A DNA stretch of 64,000 nucleotides from Bacteroidota bacterium (GTDB taxonomy: Bacteria; Bacteroidota; Bacteroidia; B-17B0; Aurantibacillaceae). Below are positions 43,305-53,044 of the stretch, one piece after another (position 1 is the first letter of the stretch; the number at the start of each line of letters is the position of its first letter). The notes under the pieces were generated by a model. It was not told the DNA's origin and made no database searches. It was given only the letters and a program-made list of their open reading frames with translations. The DNA is taken from assembly GCA_017303905.1 (NCBI GenBank), contig JAFLBH010000001.1, positions 1,527,809-1,591,808 on the forward strand, written 5' to 3'. Position numbers and translations under genes: made by a program.

Positions 43305-44282
43305 TTACGATTGACGATTTAGCAATTGCATGGCTAAGCGCTCCAACTCTTTCTTCTTGCTTTCGGAGGCAGTTACCGCTTTCAAATGTTTTAAAGCTTC
43401 TTGTGTATGTATGTCCGCTTCCTTTTCACTGATGTTTTTAATATTTAACTGATCATAAACGGAGAGGACGCCTTTCACTTTTAACGTGCTGTCTTTTTCG
43501 TTTAAGAGAGCGGTTAAATTATTTTTTTGTGAAGCATCCGCCAATTCGAAGGCTTTCAGTAACAAGAATGTTTTTTTATTCGCGATAATATCACCGCCTA
43601 CCTGTTTGCCAAATTTTCCGTCATCAGCATAGGCATCTAATACATCATCCATTAATTGAAAAGCAATACCTAAATGTTTTCCGAATTCATAGAGGTGATT
43701 TTGGTTTTCAGTATCAGCCTCTGCACAAATAGCTCCCATTTTCAAACTGCAACCTAGTAACACGGCGGTTTTGTAAGTAATCATCTGCAGATAATCATTT
43801 ACGCTCACGTTCTGTTGGGTTTCAAAATTCATGTCCATTTGCTGACCTTCGCAAACTTCAATTGAGGTAGTTGCAAATAAACTTAACAGGGAAGATAATT
43901 TTGTTGTTTCGTGGTTTTTTAAAACATCGAAGGCTTTAACCAGCATGACATCACCACTTAAAATCGCAATATCGGTATTCCATTTACTGTGAACGGTTGG
44001 CATGCCGCGGCGTAAAGGTGCTTTATCTAAAATATCGTCGTGAATAAGAGAGAAATTATGAAACAGCTCCACGCTTAATGCGGCATTCAATGAATGCGAT
44101 GGGTTTTTATCAAACAAATCACATCCGATAAGAGCAAGTAAAGGACGAATACGTTTTCCTCCCAATGATAAAATATAATTTTCGGGATCGTATAATTCGC
44201 GCGGTTGTTTCTTGTCTAACTCTTTCAAATAGGAGTTGAGATGCGCGTTAAATAATTCCAGTAAAGGTTTGTAGTTTTCCAC
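43305..44282 (-). CDS. Polyprenyl diphosphate synthase
   Basis: 325 residues, all-helical isoprenyl synthase. The first aspartate-rich motif is in LIHDDILDKAPLRRGMPT (DDILD), the second is LMDDVLDAYADDGKFGKQVG; GGKRIRPLL and FNLIHDD-like helices are present. It joins IPP to an allylic substrate in the making of farnesyl, geranylgeranyl or longer chains (quinone or carrier lipid); chain length is not predictable here. It sits 3 bases after rfbA, so the two are likely cotranscribed. Confidence 0.92.
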   Translation of the reverse strand: MENYKPLLELFNAHLNSYLKELDKKQPRELYDPENYILSLGGKRIRPLLALIGCDLFDKNPSHSLNAALSVELFHNFSLIHDDILDKAPLRRGMPTVHSKWNTDIAILSGDVMLVKAFDVLKNHETTKLSSLLSLFATTSIEVCEGQQMDMNFETQQNVSVNDYLQMITYKTAVLLGCSLKMGAICAEADTENQNHLYEFGKHLGIAFQLMDDVLDAYADDGKFGKQVGGDIIANKKTFLLLKAFELADASQKNNLTALLNEKDSTLKVKGVLSVYDQLNIKNISEKEADIHTQEALKHLKAVTASESKKKELERLAMQLLNRQS

Positions 44283-44285
44283 GCT

Positions 44286-45146
44286 TTAATCCAATAGGCC
44301 TAACAAATAATTTCCATAACCGCTTTTTGTAAGAGGCTCTGCTATTTTACGCAATTGTTCTTTATTGATATAGCCCATGTTGTAAGCTACTTCTTCGATA
44401 CATCCGATTTTTAAACCCTGACGCTCTTCAATCACTTCCACAAATTGTCCGGCTTGCATTAACGATTTAAAAGTTCCTGTATCTAACCAGGCTGTTCCGC
44501 GATCCATGATACTAACTTTTAACTTGCCGCGTTTTAAATATTCTTTGTTTACATCGGTAATTTCATACTCGCCGCGCGGACTAGGTTTTAAATTTTTAGC
44601 GATGTCTACAACATCATTATCGTAAAAATATAAACCGGGAACGGCGTAATTCGATTTTGGTACTTTCGGTTTTTCTTCAATGGAAAGCACTTTGTTGTTC
44701 TCATCAAATTCAACTACACCATAACGCTCCGGGTCGCTTACGTGATACGCGAATACCACACCACCATCCGGATTATTAATCTGACGTAATGCGCCACCTA
44801 ATCCAACACCATAGAAAATATTATCACCTAAAATGAGCGCCACTTTATCTTTACCTATAAATTTTTCTCCTAATACAAATGCTTGTGCTAATCCATTCGG
44901 AACTTCCTGCACTACATAAGAAAACTTACAGCCAATTTGTTCGCCTGTTCCTAATAGCTTTTGAAAGTTTGGCAAATCATGTGGTGTAGAAATGATGAGT
45001 ATTTCATTGATACCCGACATCATTAACACCGAAAGCGGATAATAAATCATTGGTTTATCATATACAGGCATCATTTGCTTACTCATGGCAAGCGTTAATG
45101 GGTGTAAACGGGTACCGGAACCTCCGGCTAATATAATTCCTTTCAT
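44286..45146 (-). CDS. rfbA: Glucose-1-phosphate thymidylyltransferase
   Basis: 286 residues from the ATG at 45146; an ATG two codons upstream is possible. Nucleotidyltransferase signature [18 protein letters not shown], then [30 protein letters not shown] (metal-binding Asp) and GTAWLDTGT. It makes dTDP-glucose from glucose-1-phosphate and dTTP, the first step to dTDP-rhamnose and other deoxysugars. No rfbB/C/D neighbours here. The DegT aminotransferase at the right edge could use dTDP sugars but lies 18 kb away. Confidence 0.95.
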   Translation of the reverse strand: MKGIILAGGSGTRLHPLTLAMSKQMMPVYDKPMIYYPLSVLMMSGINEILIISTPHDLPNFQKLLGTGEQIGCKFSYVVQEVPNGLAQAFVLGEKFIGKDKVALILGDNIFYGVGLGGALRQINNPDGGVVFAYHVSDPERYGVVEFDENNKVLSIEEKPKVPKSNYAVPGLYFYDNDVVDIAKNLKPSPRGEYEITDVNKEYLKRGKLKVSIMDRGTAWLDTGTFKSLMQAGQFVEVIEERQGLKIGCIEEVAYNMGYINKEQLRKIAEPLTKSGYGNYLLGLLD

Positions 45147-45188
45147 AGGCATTTAATGTAGTCGATAAAATGTAGAACAAGATACAAA

Positions 45189-45965
45189 TTAAGGTTCAGA
45201 TGCTAAAATGGCCTTAACTTTTTTTCGGTATTTAGGCCGTTTAAAGGCGTAAAAGCGAAGGTCGCGATGGATTTGCCTGATATCCACCCACACACCATAG
45301 CTATAATAGAAGTTATTAAAATTCAAGTTCGTTTTTTCATTGAATCGTACAAAGCGGTAACCACCCATCCCTACCAAACCAATCCATTTTAAAGGTTTGA
45401 AAATAACTTGTAATCCGGCGCTGCTGAGTTTAATGGGGCCTTGTTCGTGCCATAGTAATTTACTTTGTGTTTCGTCTTTGAGGTTGTAAACATAACGACC
45501 TAATCCCAACTCAATCGGTATATCAATTTCAAAAAATCGTTTATTTAGTAAAACATATTCATAATAGCCGGTAAAATAATTCATGAATAATTCCTCGTAG
45601 CGAATCGTATTGAGTTGGTCGTTGATTTTTGCCGGACGTTTTGATTCAGCAGCGATGTTGTAAAGGCCAAATCCCACCGAATGTTTTTCAAAAAGTACAG
45701 CACCTAATTGAAACCCATTAATTGAAACAGGAATTTGCTTTGTGGCACGTTGGTTTTTAATCCAGGAATTGCGGCGATCTAACGCCACACGAAAACGAAA
45801 TTTTTGAAAGCGGTAAATACGGCTGGAATCTTTCTGAAATTGTAGCTTAAGGGAATCTAATCGTTGTTGTGTGCGAATTTTTTGCGAGAACAAAGTAATG
45901 TTAAAAGAAAGAAGTAAACCAATGAGTACGGGTCTTATAAATGAACGTGTATAAAATGCAAGCAA
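45189..45965 (-). CDS. Outer-membrane-type protein of unknown function
   Basis: About 258 residues. A hydrophobic signal peptide (FIRPVLIGLLLSFNITLFSQ) is followed by a strand-rich region ending in many aromatic residues (GFQLGAVLFEKHSVGFGLYN, FMNYFTGYYEYVLLNKRFFEI, GLGRYVYNL). No ATG lies upstream of the signal peptide; the first usable codon is a TTG near 45965 (or 45968). A longer frame exists to 46082 but overlaps the divergent heme A synthase promoter. No family recognised. Confidence 0.62.
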   Translation of the reverse strand: MLAFYTRSFIRPVLIGLLLSFNITLFSQKIRTQQRLDSLKLQFQKDSSRIYRFQKFRFRVALDRRNSWIKNQRATKQIPVSINGFQLGAVLFEKHSVGFGLYNIAAESKRPAKINDQLNTIRYEELFMNYFTGYYEYVLLNKRFFEIDIPIELGLGRYVYNLKDETQSKLLWHEQGPIKLSSAGLQVIFKPLKWIGLVGMGGYRFVRFNEKTNLNFNNFYYSYGVWVDIRQIHRDLRFYAFKRPKYRKKVKAILASEP

Positions 45966-46050
45966 CAAACTCTTTAAGCAATTATGGAGAGTGAAGTTAA
46001 GTAAAAACCAAGGCTTGGAAAACAAATTTTTTTGGTAAGTAAATGCTGAG

Positions 46051-46058
46051 TAAATTTG
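46051..46058 (+). promoter_or_regulatory. -7 box that fixes the heme A synthase start
   Basis: TAAATTTG, a perfect TAnnTTTG, lies 8 bases before the ATG at 46067. An alternative in-frame ATG at 46043 is upstream of this box and so would not be transcribed from it. Confidence 0.5.
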
Positions 46059-46066
46059 TACCTCAA

Positions 46067-47128
46067 ATGAATACAAGTCCACTTCAAAACAGCGATAAAC
46101 CGGTTATCAAATGGCTCTTAACAGGTTGTGTGTTAGTGTATGTAATGGTGGTAGTGGGTTGCATTACACGGTTAACACATTCCGGACTTAGCATAACTGA
46201 TTGGAATTTCATGGGTTCATTGCCACCGATTACACAAGAACATTGGCAAGAACGATTTGCTAAGTATCAAACAAGTCCTGAGTTTATTTACAAAAACAAC
46301 TCCATGACTATGGATGAGTTTAAATCCATTTTCTGGTGGGAGTATATTCACCGAATGATTGGCAGAACCATTGGTTTTGTTTTTTTAGCCGGATTTGCCT
46401 GGTTTTTGATAAAGAAAAAATTCAGAAAGGAAACATTGCCAAAAATGCTTTTGTTATTTGCGTTAGGCGGACTTCAAGGATTAATCGGCTGGTGGATGGT
46501 AAAGAGTGGATTAGTAAAGGATCCTGCGGTTTCTCATTATAGATTAGCAACGCATTTAATGAGTGCATTTACTGTTTTCGCATTTACATTTTGGTACGCA
46601 TTGCAATTGATGTATCCTAAAACAGAGGCTGTAGAAAGTGACGGAAAAAAACTGAAGACAACTGCTATTGTGTTATTTGTGGTTTTAATCATCCAGATTA
46701 TTTACGGTGCATTTGTGGCGGGATTAAAGGCAGGTTTGTTTTATCCAACCTGGCCGAAGATGGGTGACAGTTGGTTTCCGAGCGAAACGATTATGATTGA
46801 AGAACAATGGTGGAGAAATTTTCTGGAGATAGGGGCTGGTGTTCAATTCATGCATCGTACTATTGCTGTTTTAGTGGTAATTTGTGTAGCCATACTTTGG
46901 AATAAATCAGACAAATTAAATTTAACAAAGCAGCAAAATTTGGGCATTACATTATTGATTTACGGAGTAACCGCGCAATTTATATTGGGAATTTATACGT
47001 TGTTATATCAAGTGCCCGTAGTATTAGGTGTATTACATCAAACCGGTGCTTTCTTTTTATTTACCGTTTGTATTTATTTATTGTTCCATCTTAATTTAAA
47101 ACCGGTTCAGAATGGAGACAATAAATAA
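46067..47128 (+). CDS. ctaA: Heme A synthase, COX15/CtaA family
   Basis: 353 residues from the ATG at 46067, eight transmembrane helices. Conserved histidines appear in LTHSGLSITDWNF, EYIHRMIGRTIGF, SHYRLATHLMSAF, QFMHRTIAVLV and LGVLHQTGAFFL, the paired haem-binding sites of CtaA. It converts heme O to heme A for aa3-type oxidases. CtaB or cox genes are not adjacent. The 3' end overlaps the next gene by 17 bases. Confidence 0.92.
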   Translation: MNTSPLQNSDKPVIKWLLTGCVLVYVMVVVGCITRLTHSGLSITDWNFMGSLPPITQEHWQERFAKYQTSPEFIYKNNSMTMDEFKSIFWWEYIHRMIGRTIGFVFLAGFAWFLIKKKFRKETLPKMLLLFALGGLQGLIGWWMVKSGLVKDPAVSHYRLATHLMSAFTVFAFTFWYALQLMYPKTEAVESDGKKLKTTAIVLFVVLIIQIIYGAFVAGLKAGLFYPTWPKMGDSWFPSETIMIEEQWWRNFLEIGAGVQFMHRTIAVLVVICVAILWNKSDKLNLTKQQNLGITLLIYGVTAQFILGIYTLLYQVPVVLGVLHQTGAFFLFTVCIYLLFHLNLKPVQNGDNK

Positions 47129-48074
47129 TCCTTCACCTGAAGAGGGAAGCGGAATTATTTATCCGCCAAAGCCAATTGTTGCCGAGAACAAGGGGAATAA
47201 TCTAACGCGCTCTTTAATCAGTTTGTTTATTTACGCTTTTTTGTTCTACGTTATTTTTGATCAGAATATCGCTTACATCGCGGCGGTGTTGTTGGCTTTA
47301 TTGGTGCACGAATTCGGGCATTTTTTTGCCATGAAATTGTATAACTACCAAAATGTAAAATTGTTTATTGTCCCGTTATTAGGCGCTTTTGTAAGTGGTA
47401 AAAAAAGTACGGTTTCGCAAAAGCAAATGAGTGTTATTGTGCTGGCCGGTCCGTTACCGGGATTATTCATTGGTTTTGCACTTTACTTTTTAAACAAGAG
47501 TATGCAAAACGATTCGATAAAAATGTTGGCTAATGTTTTTATTTTTTTGAATCTGTTTAATTTGTTGCCTATTTATCCGTTAGACGGTGGACGATTCCTT
47601 GAAAATTTATTTCTTAAAAACAATTATGGTATTCGTTTGGTGTTTACAATCATATCAGTTTTGTTATTGGTTAGTATTATTTTGCTTACCGGTAGTTTTT
47701 TGATGTTAATCATTCCTGCTATGATGGTATACGAATTGATCAATGAAAACCGAAATCAGAAGATCAGAGAGTTTTTAGATCAGGAAAGAATTGCCTATCG
47801 ATGTGAGTATGCTGATTTACCCGACAAAAGTTATTGGGTGATTCGCGACGCGGTTTTGTTTTCTTATCAAAAGAAATTTGCGGGGGTACCTCCGGGCTTA
47901 TACCGTTACAGTGAGTTGGAGCCGATTTTAGTTCAGCAAATATCAGCCATATTAAAACCTGATTTCAAAACCGATTTAAGCGCCTTTGGTAAAATTGCCT
48001 TCATTCTTCTCTACATCTTCTCTCTCATAGGATTACCTTTATTATCTTATATCTTGTTTTTTTTAGAAGCCTAG
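47112..48074 (+). CDS. Site-2 protease-like M50 membrane metallopeptidase
   Basis: 320 residues with about six transmembrane segments. Zinc motif LVHEFGHFFAMKLY (HExxH) at about 64-77 and the second metal ligand in LLPIYPLDGGRFLEN (about 155-169). The site-2 protease family cleaves membrane-spanning substrates such as anti-sigma factors; the target here is unknown. The gene overlaps ctaA by 17 bases; a heme-related or regulatory link is not evident. Confidence 0.88.
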   Translation: METINNPSPEEGSGIIYPPKPIVAENKGNNLTRSLISLFIYAFLFYVIFDQNIAYIAAVLLALLVHEFGHFFAMKLYNYQNVKLFIVPLLGAFVSGKKSTVSQKQMSVIVLAGPLPGLFIGFALYFLNKSMQNDSIKMLANVFIFLNLFNLLPIYPLDGGRFLENLFLKNNYGIRLVFTIISVLLLVSIILLTGSFLMLIIPAMMVYELINENRNQKIREFLDQERIAYRCEYADLPDKSYWVIRDAVLFSYQKKFAGVPPGLYRYSELEPILVQQISAILKPDFKTDLSAFGKIAFILLYIFSLIGLPLLSYILFFLEA

Positions 48075-48092
48075 TTTTCTCGAAAAAATAAT

Positions 48093-48100
48093 TATATTTG
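48093..48100 (+). promoter_or_regulatory. -7 box of the amino-acid permease gene
   Basis: TATATTTG, a perfect TAnnTTTG, 24 bases before the ATG at 48125. Confidence 0.5.
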
Positions 48101-48124
48101 GTTTCAAACATTTAAAATCTATAT

Positions 48125-49606
48125 ATGTCAGTTTGGCGAATTAAACCGGTATCGGCATTTGAGGCCGATATGAAAAAAAGTGATTTAAAGCGCGTGCTTA
48201 CCAAATGGGGATTAACCTCGTTAGGTATTGGCGCTATTATTGGTGGAGGTATTTTTACATTAACAGGAATTGCAGCGCATGATTACGCGGGTCCGGCATT
48301 AGCCTTATCATTTGTTATTGCAGGTATAGGCTGTTTATTTGCATCGTTATGTTACGCTGAGTTTGCATCGGTGTTACCTGTAGAAGGTTCGGCCTATGCT
48401 TATGCATATGGTACCGTTGGCGAATTATTCGCGTGGTTTATCGGTTGGAATCTGATTCTGGAATATATGATGGGAGCAACCACAGTAGCAGTAGCCTGGA
48501 GTGGCTATTTTGTGAAGCTCCTGCATCTTTTTCATATCGATATTCCCATTTATTTATGTAATGATTTAGCGACTGCAACTGAGAAGTGTTTGGCGGCCGG
48601 ATTAGCAGCGCCTTCATTTGCATTTAATCTTCCTGCTTTCTTAATTACCTGGGTCGTAACCGCTATTTTAGTTAAGGGTATTAAGGAAGCAGCCAGCACA
48701 AATAATATTATTGTGGTAGTTAAGATTGCGGTTGTATTATTCGTAATTATTGTTGGAGCATTTTATATTAACACAGATAATTGGTCGCCATTTATTCCTG
48801 AGAAAGTTAGCGTAATTGGTGAAGATGGTAAGGAAACATTTAAGTTCGGATTCGGTGGTGTATTAACTGCTGCAACTATAGTTTTCTTTGCTTACATCGG
48901 ATTTGATGCAGTATCTACTCAAGCAGGAGAAGCTATCAATCCAAAGAAGGATGTGCCATTCGCAATTGTGGCTTCCTTAGTTATTTGTACAGTGCTTTAC
49001 ATTTTAGTTTCATTGGTGTTAACAGGAATGGTAAAATACGATCAATTAGACAAGGCTGCTCCTGTTGCTTCAGCATTCTCAGGTATTGGTATCAATTGGG
49101 CGGTGTTCATTATCACGCTTGCCGCAACGGCGGGATTAACGTCGGTAATGTTAGTAATGATGCTCGGACAAACACGTATTTTCTTAGGCATGGCAAAAGA
49201 TGGTTTATTGCCTAAGTTCTTCCGTACTTTACACGCTGATTTTAAAACACCACATAAGAGTACAATTCTTGTTGGGTTAATTATTTCTTTAGTAGCTGCC
49301 TTAACACCGATTGATAAAGTAAGTGAGATGTGCAGTATGGGAACGTTATTAGCATTTGCCATGGTTTGTGTTGCGGTGATGATTTTACGTTATAAAAAAC
49401 CTGAATTAGAGCGCCCATATAGAACGCCTGCGGTTTATTTGGTTGGAACTTTGGGTGTTGCCTTCAATATTTTCTTGATGTGTTTCGTACGTAAAGAAAC
49501 TTGGATTGCATTCGTAATTTGGGGCGTAATCGGAATTATTGTTTACTTCATTTACAGTAAGCGAAACAGTAATCTCAATAAGTTGGATCACGAGGAAACT
49601 TTATAA
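48125..49606 (+). CDS. APC-family amino-acid permease (cationic amino-acid transporter type)
   Basis: 493 residues, about 12 transmembrane helices. TM1 GLTSLGIGAIIGGGIFTLTGIAA has the unwound substrate-binding GAIIGGGIF; the body has FFAYIGFDAVSTQAGEAINP, the conserved family motif. It imports amino acids with proton symport. The size and motif fit the CAT/YfnA subgroup. Followed by a strong terminator. Confidence 0.92.
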   Translation: MSVWRIKPVSAFEADMKKSDLKRVLTKWGLTSLGIGAIIGGGIFTLTGIAAHDYAGPALALSFVIAGIGCLFASLCYAEFASVLPVEGSAYAYAYGTVGELFAWFIGWNLILEYMMGATTVAVAWSGYFVKLLHLFHIDIPIYLCNDLATATEKCLAAGLAAPSFAFNLPAFLITWVVTAILVKGIKEAASTNNIIVVVKIAVVLFVIIVGAFYINTDNWSPFIPEKVSVIGEDGKETFKFGFGGVLTAATIVFFAYIGFDAVSTQAGEAINPKKDVPFAIVASLVICTVLYILVSLVLTGMVKYDQLDKAAPVASAFSGIGINWAVFIITLAATAGLTSVMLVMMLGQTRIFLGMAKDGLLPKFFRTLHADFKTPHKSTILVGLIISLVAALTPIDKVSEMCSMGTLLAFAMVCVAVMILRYKKPELERPYRTPAVYLVGTLGVAFNIFLMCFVRKETWIAFVIWGVIGIIVYFIYSKRNSNLNKLDHEETL

Positions 49607-49621
49607 TTGAAGAATATAAAA

Positions 49622-49654
49622 ACAAAAAACCCCGATACTTCATCGGGGTTTTTT
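49622..49654. terminator. Bidirectional rho-independent terminator
   Basis: Stem CCCCGAT / ATCGGGG (49630-49636 and 49642-49648), flanked by A6 and T6, between convergent genes. Confidence 0.88.
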
Positions 49655-49673
49655 ATTGACTTTTATTTTTGAA

Positions 49674-50105
49674 TTAAATTTCTTCGAATTCAGGTTCTGG
49701 TTCGTAAATAAATTGTTTACCTAAAATAATAATGGTAGCTCCAATACTTTGCTCAATAATTTGCCAAAAAAAATCGGTGATTAAATAAGTACTCGTCATA
49801 TTTTTTGTAAAGGAAATATGAAGCACTGTCATAATCGCGAATAAACTCACGGCTACAATTAATCCGCTTAAAAATCCACGTAATACCACACTGTGAATGT
49901 TTTTTATCCAGTTGGTTTCAAAAACACGGTAAATGATAAATGAAATAACTAAGTATGCTATTGCTGATAACAATACGAACCAAACGAATGGAAATTGAAT
50001 TTGTTTGAAGTCGTTTAAGAAAATACCATGCCACACGTAAAAAGCCGAGTACATGGCAATCGCGCCTAGAATCCAACTAATAAAAAATCGTACCGTGAAA
50101 CGCAT
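49674..50105 (-). CDS. Four-helix membrane protein of unknown function
   Basis: 143 residues from the ATG at 50105; an upstream frame to 50180 adds no clear conserved sequence. Four hydrophobic segments are visible (about 5-27, 39-61, 75-97, 115-135), with a short acidic tail YEPEPEFEEI. No family recognised. Same strand and immediately downstream of the ABC ATPase gene, so it might be a partner membrane subunit, but it does not look like an ABC permease. Confidence 0.6.
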   Translation of the reverse strand: MRFTVRFFISWILGAIAMYSAFYVWHGIFLNDFKQIQFPFVWFVLLSAIAYLVISFIIYRVFETNWIKNIHSVVLRGFLSGLIVAVSLFAIMTVLHISFTKNMTSTYLITDFFWQIIEQSIGATIIILGKQFIYEPEPEFEEI

Positions 50106-50184
50106 ATAAGTTACAACGTGTAAAGTTAACAAAAGGTTAGTTGAAGTCCAACTAAATGCTTGTAACTTATTGTAATACAATAAT

Positions 50185-51156
50185 CTAAACTACTTTAAAG
50201 TAGAAGTCACCGTTGTGTTTAGGGGCTTGGGACGTGTAAATGATAACCTCTTTTCCGCTTTTTGTTTGCAGTAAAAGCTCGAAGCATTTACCATTAAAAA
50301 AGTGATTCAAATAAATCGCGAACAAATCACCGTTTTTTTTGTCGGATAATTTGAACTGATTTGGACGAAGTAAAATTCTTTTTTTGGATTTATAATGATC
50401 AGAGTCTTTTTCAAAATCTTTATGATCAAACACATTATAATCTCCTAATATCTTTGCCACTTTTAAATTACGTGGTTCGTAATACACTTTGTTTTTATCA
50501 CCAATCTGCGCAATATTTCCATTTACTAAAACTGCTATTCTATCGGCATACTTTAAAGCTTCCTCTGCCTGATGTGTAATCAGAATTACACCGCTGTGTT
50601 TCTTTTTCGCCTCGTGTATAATGAAAGCAAATAATTTATCTTTTAAAATTTTATCGAGATTGCTAAAAGGTTCATCCAGCAAAATTAGTTTTGGAAATAA
50701 AGCCAAGGCTCTTGCAATAGCCACACGTTGTTTTTGTCCTGATGATAAATTTTTTGCCTGTAAATGTTTAATCGACTCAAGTTCGAGGAGCTTCAGGATT
50801 TTATGACTACGCTTTTCTTTATACTCATCACTCAAACCAATCAACATGTCTTTAATATTTTCTTCTACCGTATGATTGTCTAAAACATAGTAATCCTGAC
50901 TTACCAGTTTCATGTCGGGATAACCCGGAATTAAATTATACGAGGGGCCAAGTACTTTATGTTTATTAAACCAAATTTCGCCTTCATCTAAATCCACTAA
51001 TCCATAAATACATTTAATGAGTGTAGATTTTCCTTCACCGCTAGGACCTAGCATAGCGAGAATTTCCCCATCGTTTACTTCAAACGATAAGTTTTTAATG
51101 CCCGTAAATACGTTTTGATTGTGATAATTAAAGGATATGTTTTTAACCTTTAGAAT
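50185..51156 (-). CDS. ABC transporter ATP-binding protein (probable ATT start)
   Basis: 323 residues if it starts at 51156. Walker A GPSGEGKST, Q-loop VSQDYYVL, signature LSSGQKQRVAIARAL, Walker B LILLDEPFSNLD and the H-loop ITHQAEEAL are intact. The only in-frame ATG (51054) would start directly before Walker A and remove the first strands and the A-loop aromatic residue. Upstream the frame encodes LKVKNISFNYHNQNVFTGIK to an ATT at 51154-51156, six bases after the previous stop, with no ATG, GTG or TTG. The C-terminal ~90 residues may be a regulatory (TOBE-like) domain. No permease neighbour, so the substrate is unknown. Confidence 0.8.
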   Translation of the reverse strand: MLKVKNISFNYHNQNVFTGIKNLSFEVNDGEILAMLGPSGEGKSTLIKCIYGLVDLDEGEIWFNKHKVLGPSYNLIPGYPDMKLVSQDYYVLDNHTVEENIKDMLIGLSDEYKEKRSHKILKLLELESIKHLQAKNLSSGQKQRVAIARALALFPKLILLDEPFSNLDKILKDKLFAFIIHEAKKKHSGVILITHQAEEALKYADRIAVLVNGNIAQIGDKNKVYYEPRNLKVAKILGDYNVFDHKDFEKDSDHYKSKKRILLRPNQFKLSDKKNGDLFAIYLNHFFNGKCFELLLQTKSGKEVIIYTSQAPKHNGDFYFKVV

Positions 51157-51162
51157 AGCGCT

Positions 51163-52005
51163 TTAGTTTCGGAATAAAGAGATGTAACCTTTAAGCTTGT
51201 AATCTTTTCCATCGAAGCCGGTAGCTTCCACCACACAAAAATAAGTTCCGCTTTCGCATAACATCCCGCTTGGTGTATATCCGTCCCAGTGTCCGTTAAT
51301 GGTTTCCCAGCTCGCTACTAAGTTACCATAGCGACTGTAAATATTTACTTTCATGGTTTTTATACCACGTGCAATCGGTTTGAATACATCATTTACACCA
51401 TCCGCGTTAGGTGTAAAAACATTAGGTAATGTAATACCTGATGTGTCTGAAATAAAGAAGCTGTAATCTGATGTGTCGCTGCATCCATTGGAATTATACG
51501 CCACTAAACTAACGGTGTACGCGCCGCTACTTGTATAATCGTGGGTTGTATTGGTATTTGTATCTACAGCAGGGGTATCGCTAAATAACCATACGTAATT
51601 GGTAGCGTTACTCGAAAAGTTAGTGAGTACAATTTGATTTGGAAAACCAATTGTATTTAAACTGGCAGAAAAACTGGCACGAGGGGTAGCGCTAATTGTT
51701 ATCGATTGAGCCGCCGTGAAACTACCTGATGCATTCGCTACTGTTAAAGAAACAGTATAAACGCCCGGATAGGTAAATCCTAAGGCAGTACTTGCTTGGT
51801 TAATACTGCTCAAATAAGCGATTTCAATACTCGGATTAACCGTCCAGCTAAAAGAAGTGGGTGTATTGGTTGTAATAGAGGTGAAAATAACTGTTTGTCC
51901 GGTACAAATGGTATTACTTGGAACAATAATATTAGCGGTTGGAACTTGCGCCAGCGCGAAACTACCAACGATTGAAAAGGCTATGAAAAACAGCTTTTTT
52001 AACAC
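51163..52005 (-). CDS. T9SS type B-sorted secreted protein with PKD-like domains
   Basis: 280 residues, GTG start and signal peptide (IVGSFALAQ). Two PKD-like beta domains (about 20-110 and 110-185) and a C-terminal gliding-motility-associated (type B) sorting domain: LPNVFTPNADGVNDVFKPI, VNIYSRYGNLVASWE, GYTPSGMLCESGTYF and YKLKGYISL. It is exported through the type IX system. Ligand unknown. Located between the acyl-CoA reductase gene (1-base gap) and the ABC ATPase gene, so it lies in the middle of a three-gene minus-strand run. Confidence 0.88.
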   Translation of the reverse strand: MLKKLFFIAFSIVGSFALAQVPTANIIVPSNTICTGQTVIFTSITTNTPTSFSWTVNPSIEIAYLSSINQASTALGFTYPGVYTVSLTVANASGSFTAAQSITISATPRASFSASLNTIGFPNQIVLTNFSSNATNYVWLFSDTPAVDTNTNTTHDYTSSGAYTVSLVAYNSNGCSDTSDYSFFISDTSGITLPNVFTPNADGVNDVFKPIARGIKTMKVNIYSRYGNLVASWETINGHWDGYTPSGMLCESGTYFCVVEATGFDGKDYKLKGYISLFRN

Positions 52006-52006
52006 C

Positions 52007-53044
52007 TCATAAATTTACTAAAAATTCCATCGTATTTACCCCATCGGCATAATCAGTAATAACAGGCTGTTGTGAATAACCGAAAGGTATCATTCCCTTA
52101 CCGTTTCCAACTATGCATTGCAAATTCTCTTTATTCTCGTTTAGGTAGTTTTTTAGTTGGTTTTCATTGGAGTATTCTTCGCTGTAAAGAACCGAAACCG
52201 GCGAAAATAAGCCTTTGTCGGGCTTAATCATTAAGAAATTATTGTCGAGGAATTTCTCTCCTCCTAAAAGATAAATGGCACGGTTATAATCGTAATTATT
52301 ACCGTATTTTTTATTGTCGACCACAAATTTATAATCGTAAACGGCTTCAAATAAGGTATCAAAAACGTAGCCTTCCGGTACTAATACCTTGGAAACATTG
52401 CGACAACCCAAGCCAAAATAAAGAAAAATGTCTTTGCCTAAATTCTTAAGGTCTTCTTTGGTTTCATTTCCTGTTAAAACGGCAATAGAGGTACGTCCTT
52501 TCCTGATGATATTTGGATACTTACTGAAGTAATATTCGAAGTGCTTGGATGTATTATTACTGCCGGTTGCAATCACAGCGTTAAAATCGTTCAGTTTCCC
52601 TGTACTAAAACTAATTTGTTGTGTAATTTCCGGTTCATAGTGCTCCAATAGTTTTATGAAGAATGGCATTAATACATTGTCATCCGACGACAACTTTACC
52701 AACGCTTTATGTCCACTCAAGATCACACACATTAAATCGTGTAAGCCTACCAACGGAATATTTCCCGCCATAATAATTGCCACCGTTTTTTGTTGCTTAG
52801 GCTCAGGAATGTTTTTGCAGAAAGCTTCCAGAGCTTCTTTCGTGAGCATAAGAGCATTGTTGGCTAGACTTTCATGAATAAATTGTTTGATAAACCAACC
52901 ATTATAAATGTAAGCTGATTCCATTAACTTTTCGAGGCCTTGATGCAAACCTTTCTCATTTTCAATCCATTCGTTCGGATTAAAGTGTCGTTTAATGAAC
53001 AGTCCGCTTTGAACAAATGCATTTATTCTTTGTTTTATTTCCAT
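52007..53044 (-). CDS. LuxC-like acyl-CoA reductase
   Basis: 345 residues. LuxC/acyl-CoA reductase family: VAIIMAGNIPLVGLHDLMCVIL, HKALVKLSSDDNVLMPFF and LGLGCRNVSKVLVPEG (catalytic Cys region near 195). It reduces acyl-CoA to the aldehyde using NADPH. Divergent from a 2x[4Fe-4S] ferredoxin gene with a shared intergenic region, an arrangement often seen in Bacteroidota, and probably supplied with electrons indirectly by it; that link is inference. Confidence 0.85.
   Translation of the reverse strand: MEIKQRINAFVQSGLFIKRHFNPNEWIENEKGLHQGLEKLMESAYIYNGWFIKQFIHESLANNALMLTKEALEAFCKNIPEPKQQKTVAIIMAGNIPLVGLHDLMCVILSGHKALVKLSSDDNVLMPFFIKLLEHYEPEITQQISFSTGKLNDFNAVIATGSNNTSKHFEYYFSKYPNIIRKGRTSIAVLTGNETKEDLKNLGKDIFLYFGLGCRNVSKVLVPEGYVFDTLFEAVYDYKFVVDNKKYGNNYDYNRAIYLLGGEKFLDNNFLMIKPDKGLFSPVSVLYSEEYSNENQLKNYLNENKENLQCIVGNGKGMIPFGYSQQPVITDYADGVNTMEFLVNL

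Noticed and set aside
45966..46082. Longer start for the gene at 45189
   Set aside because: It would place about 39 residues before the signal peptide and overlap the heme A synthase start and promoter.
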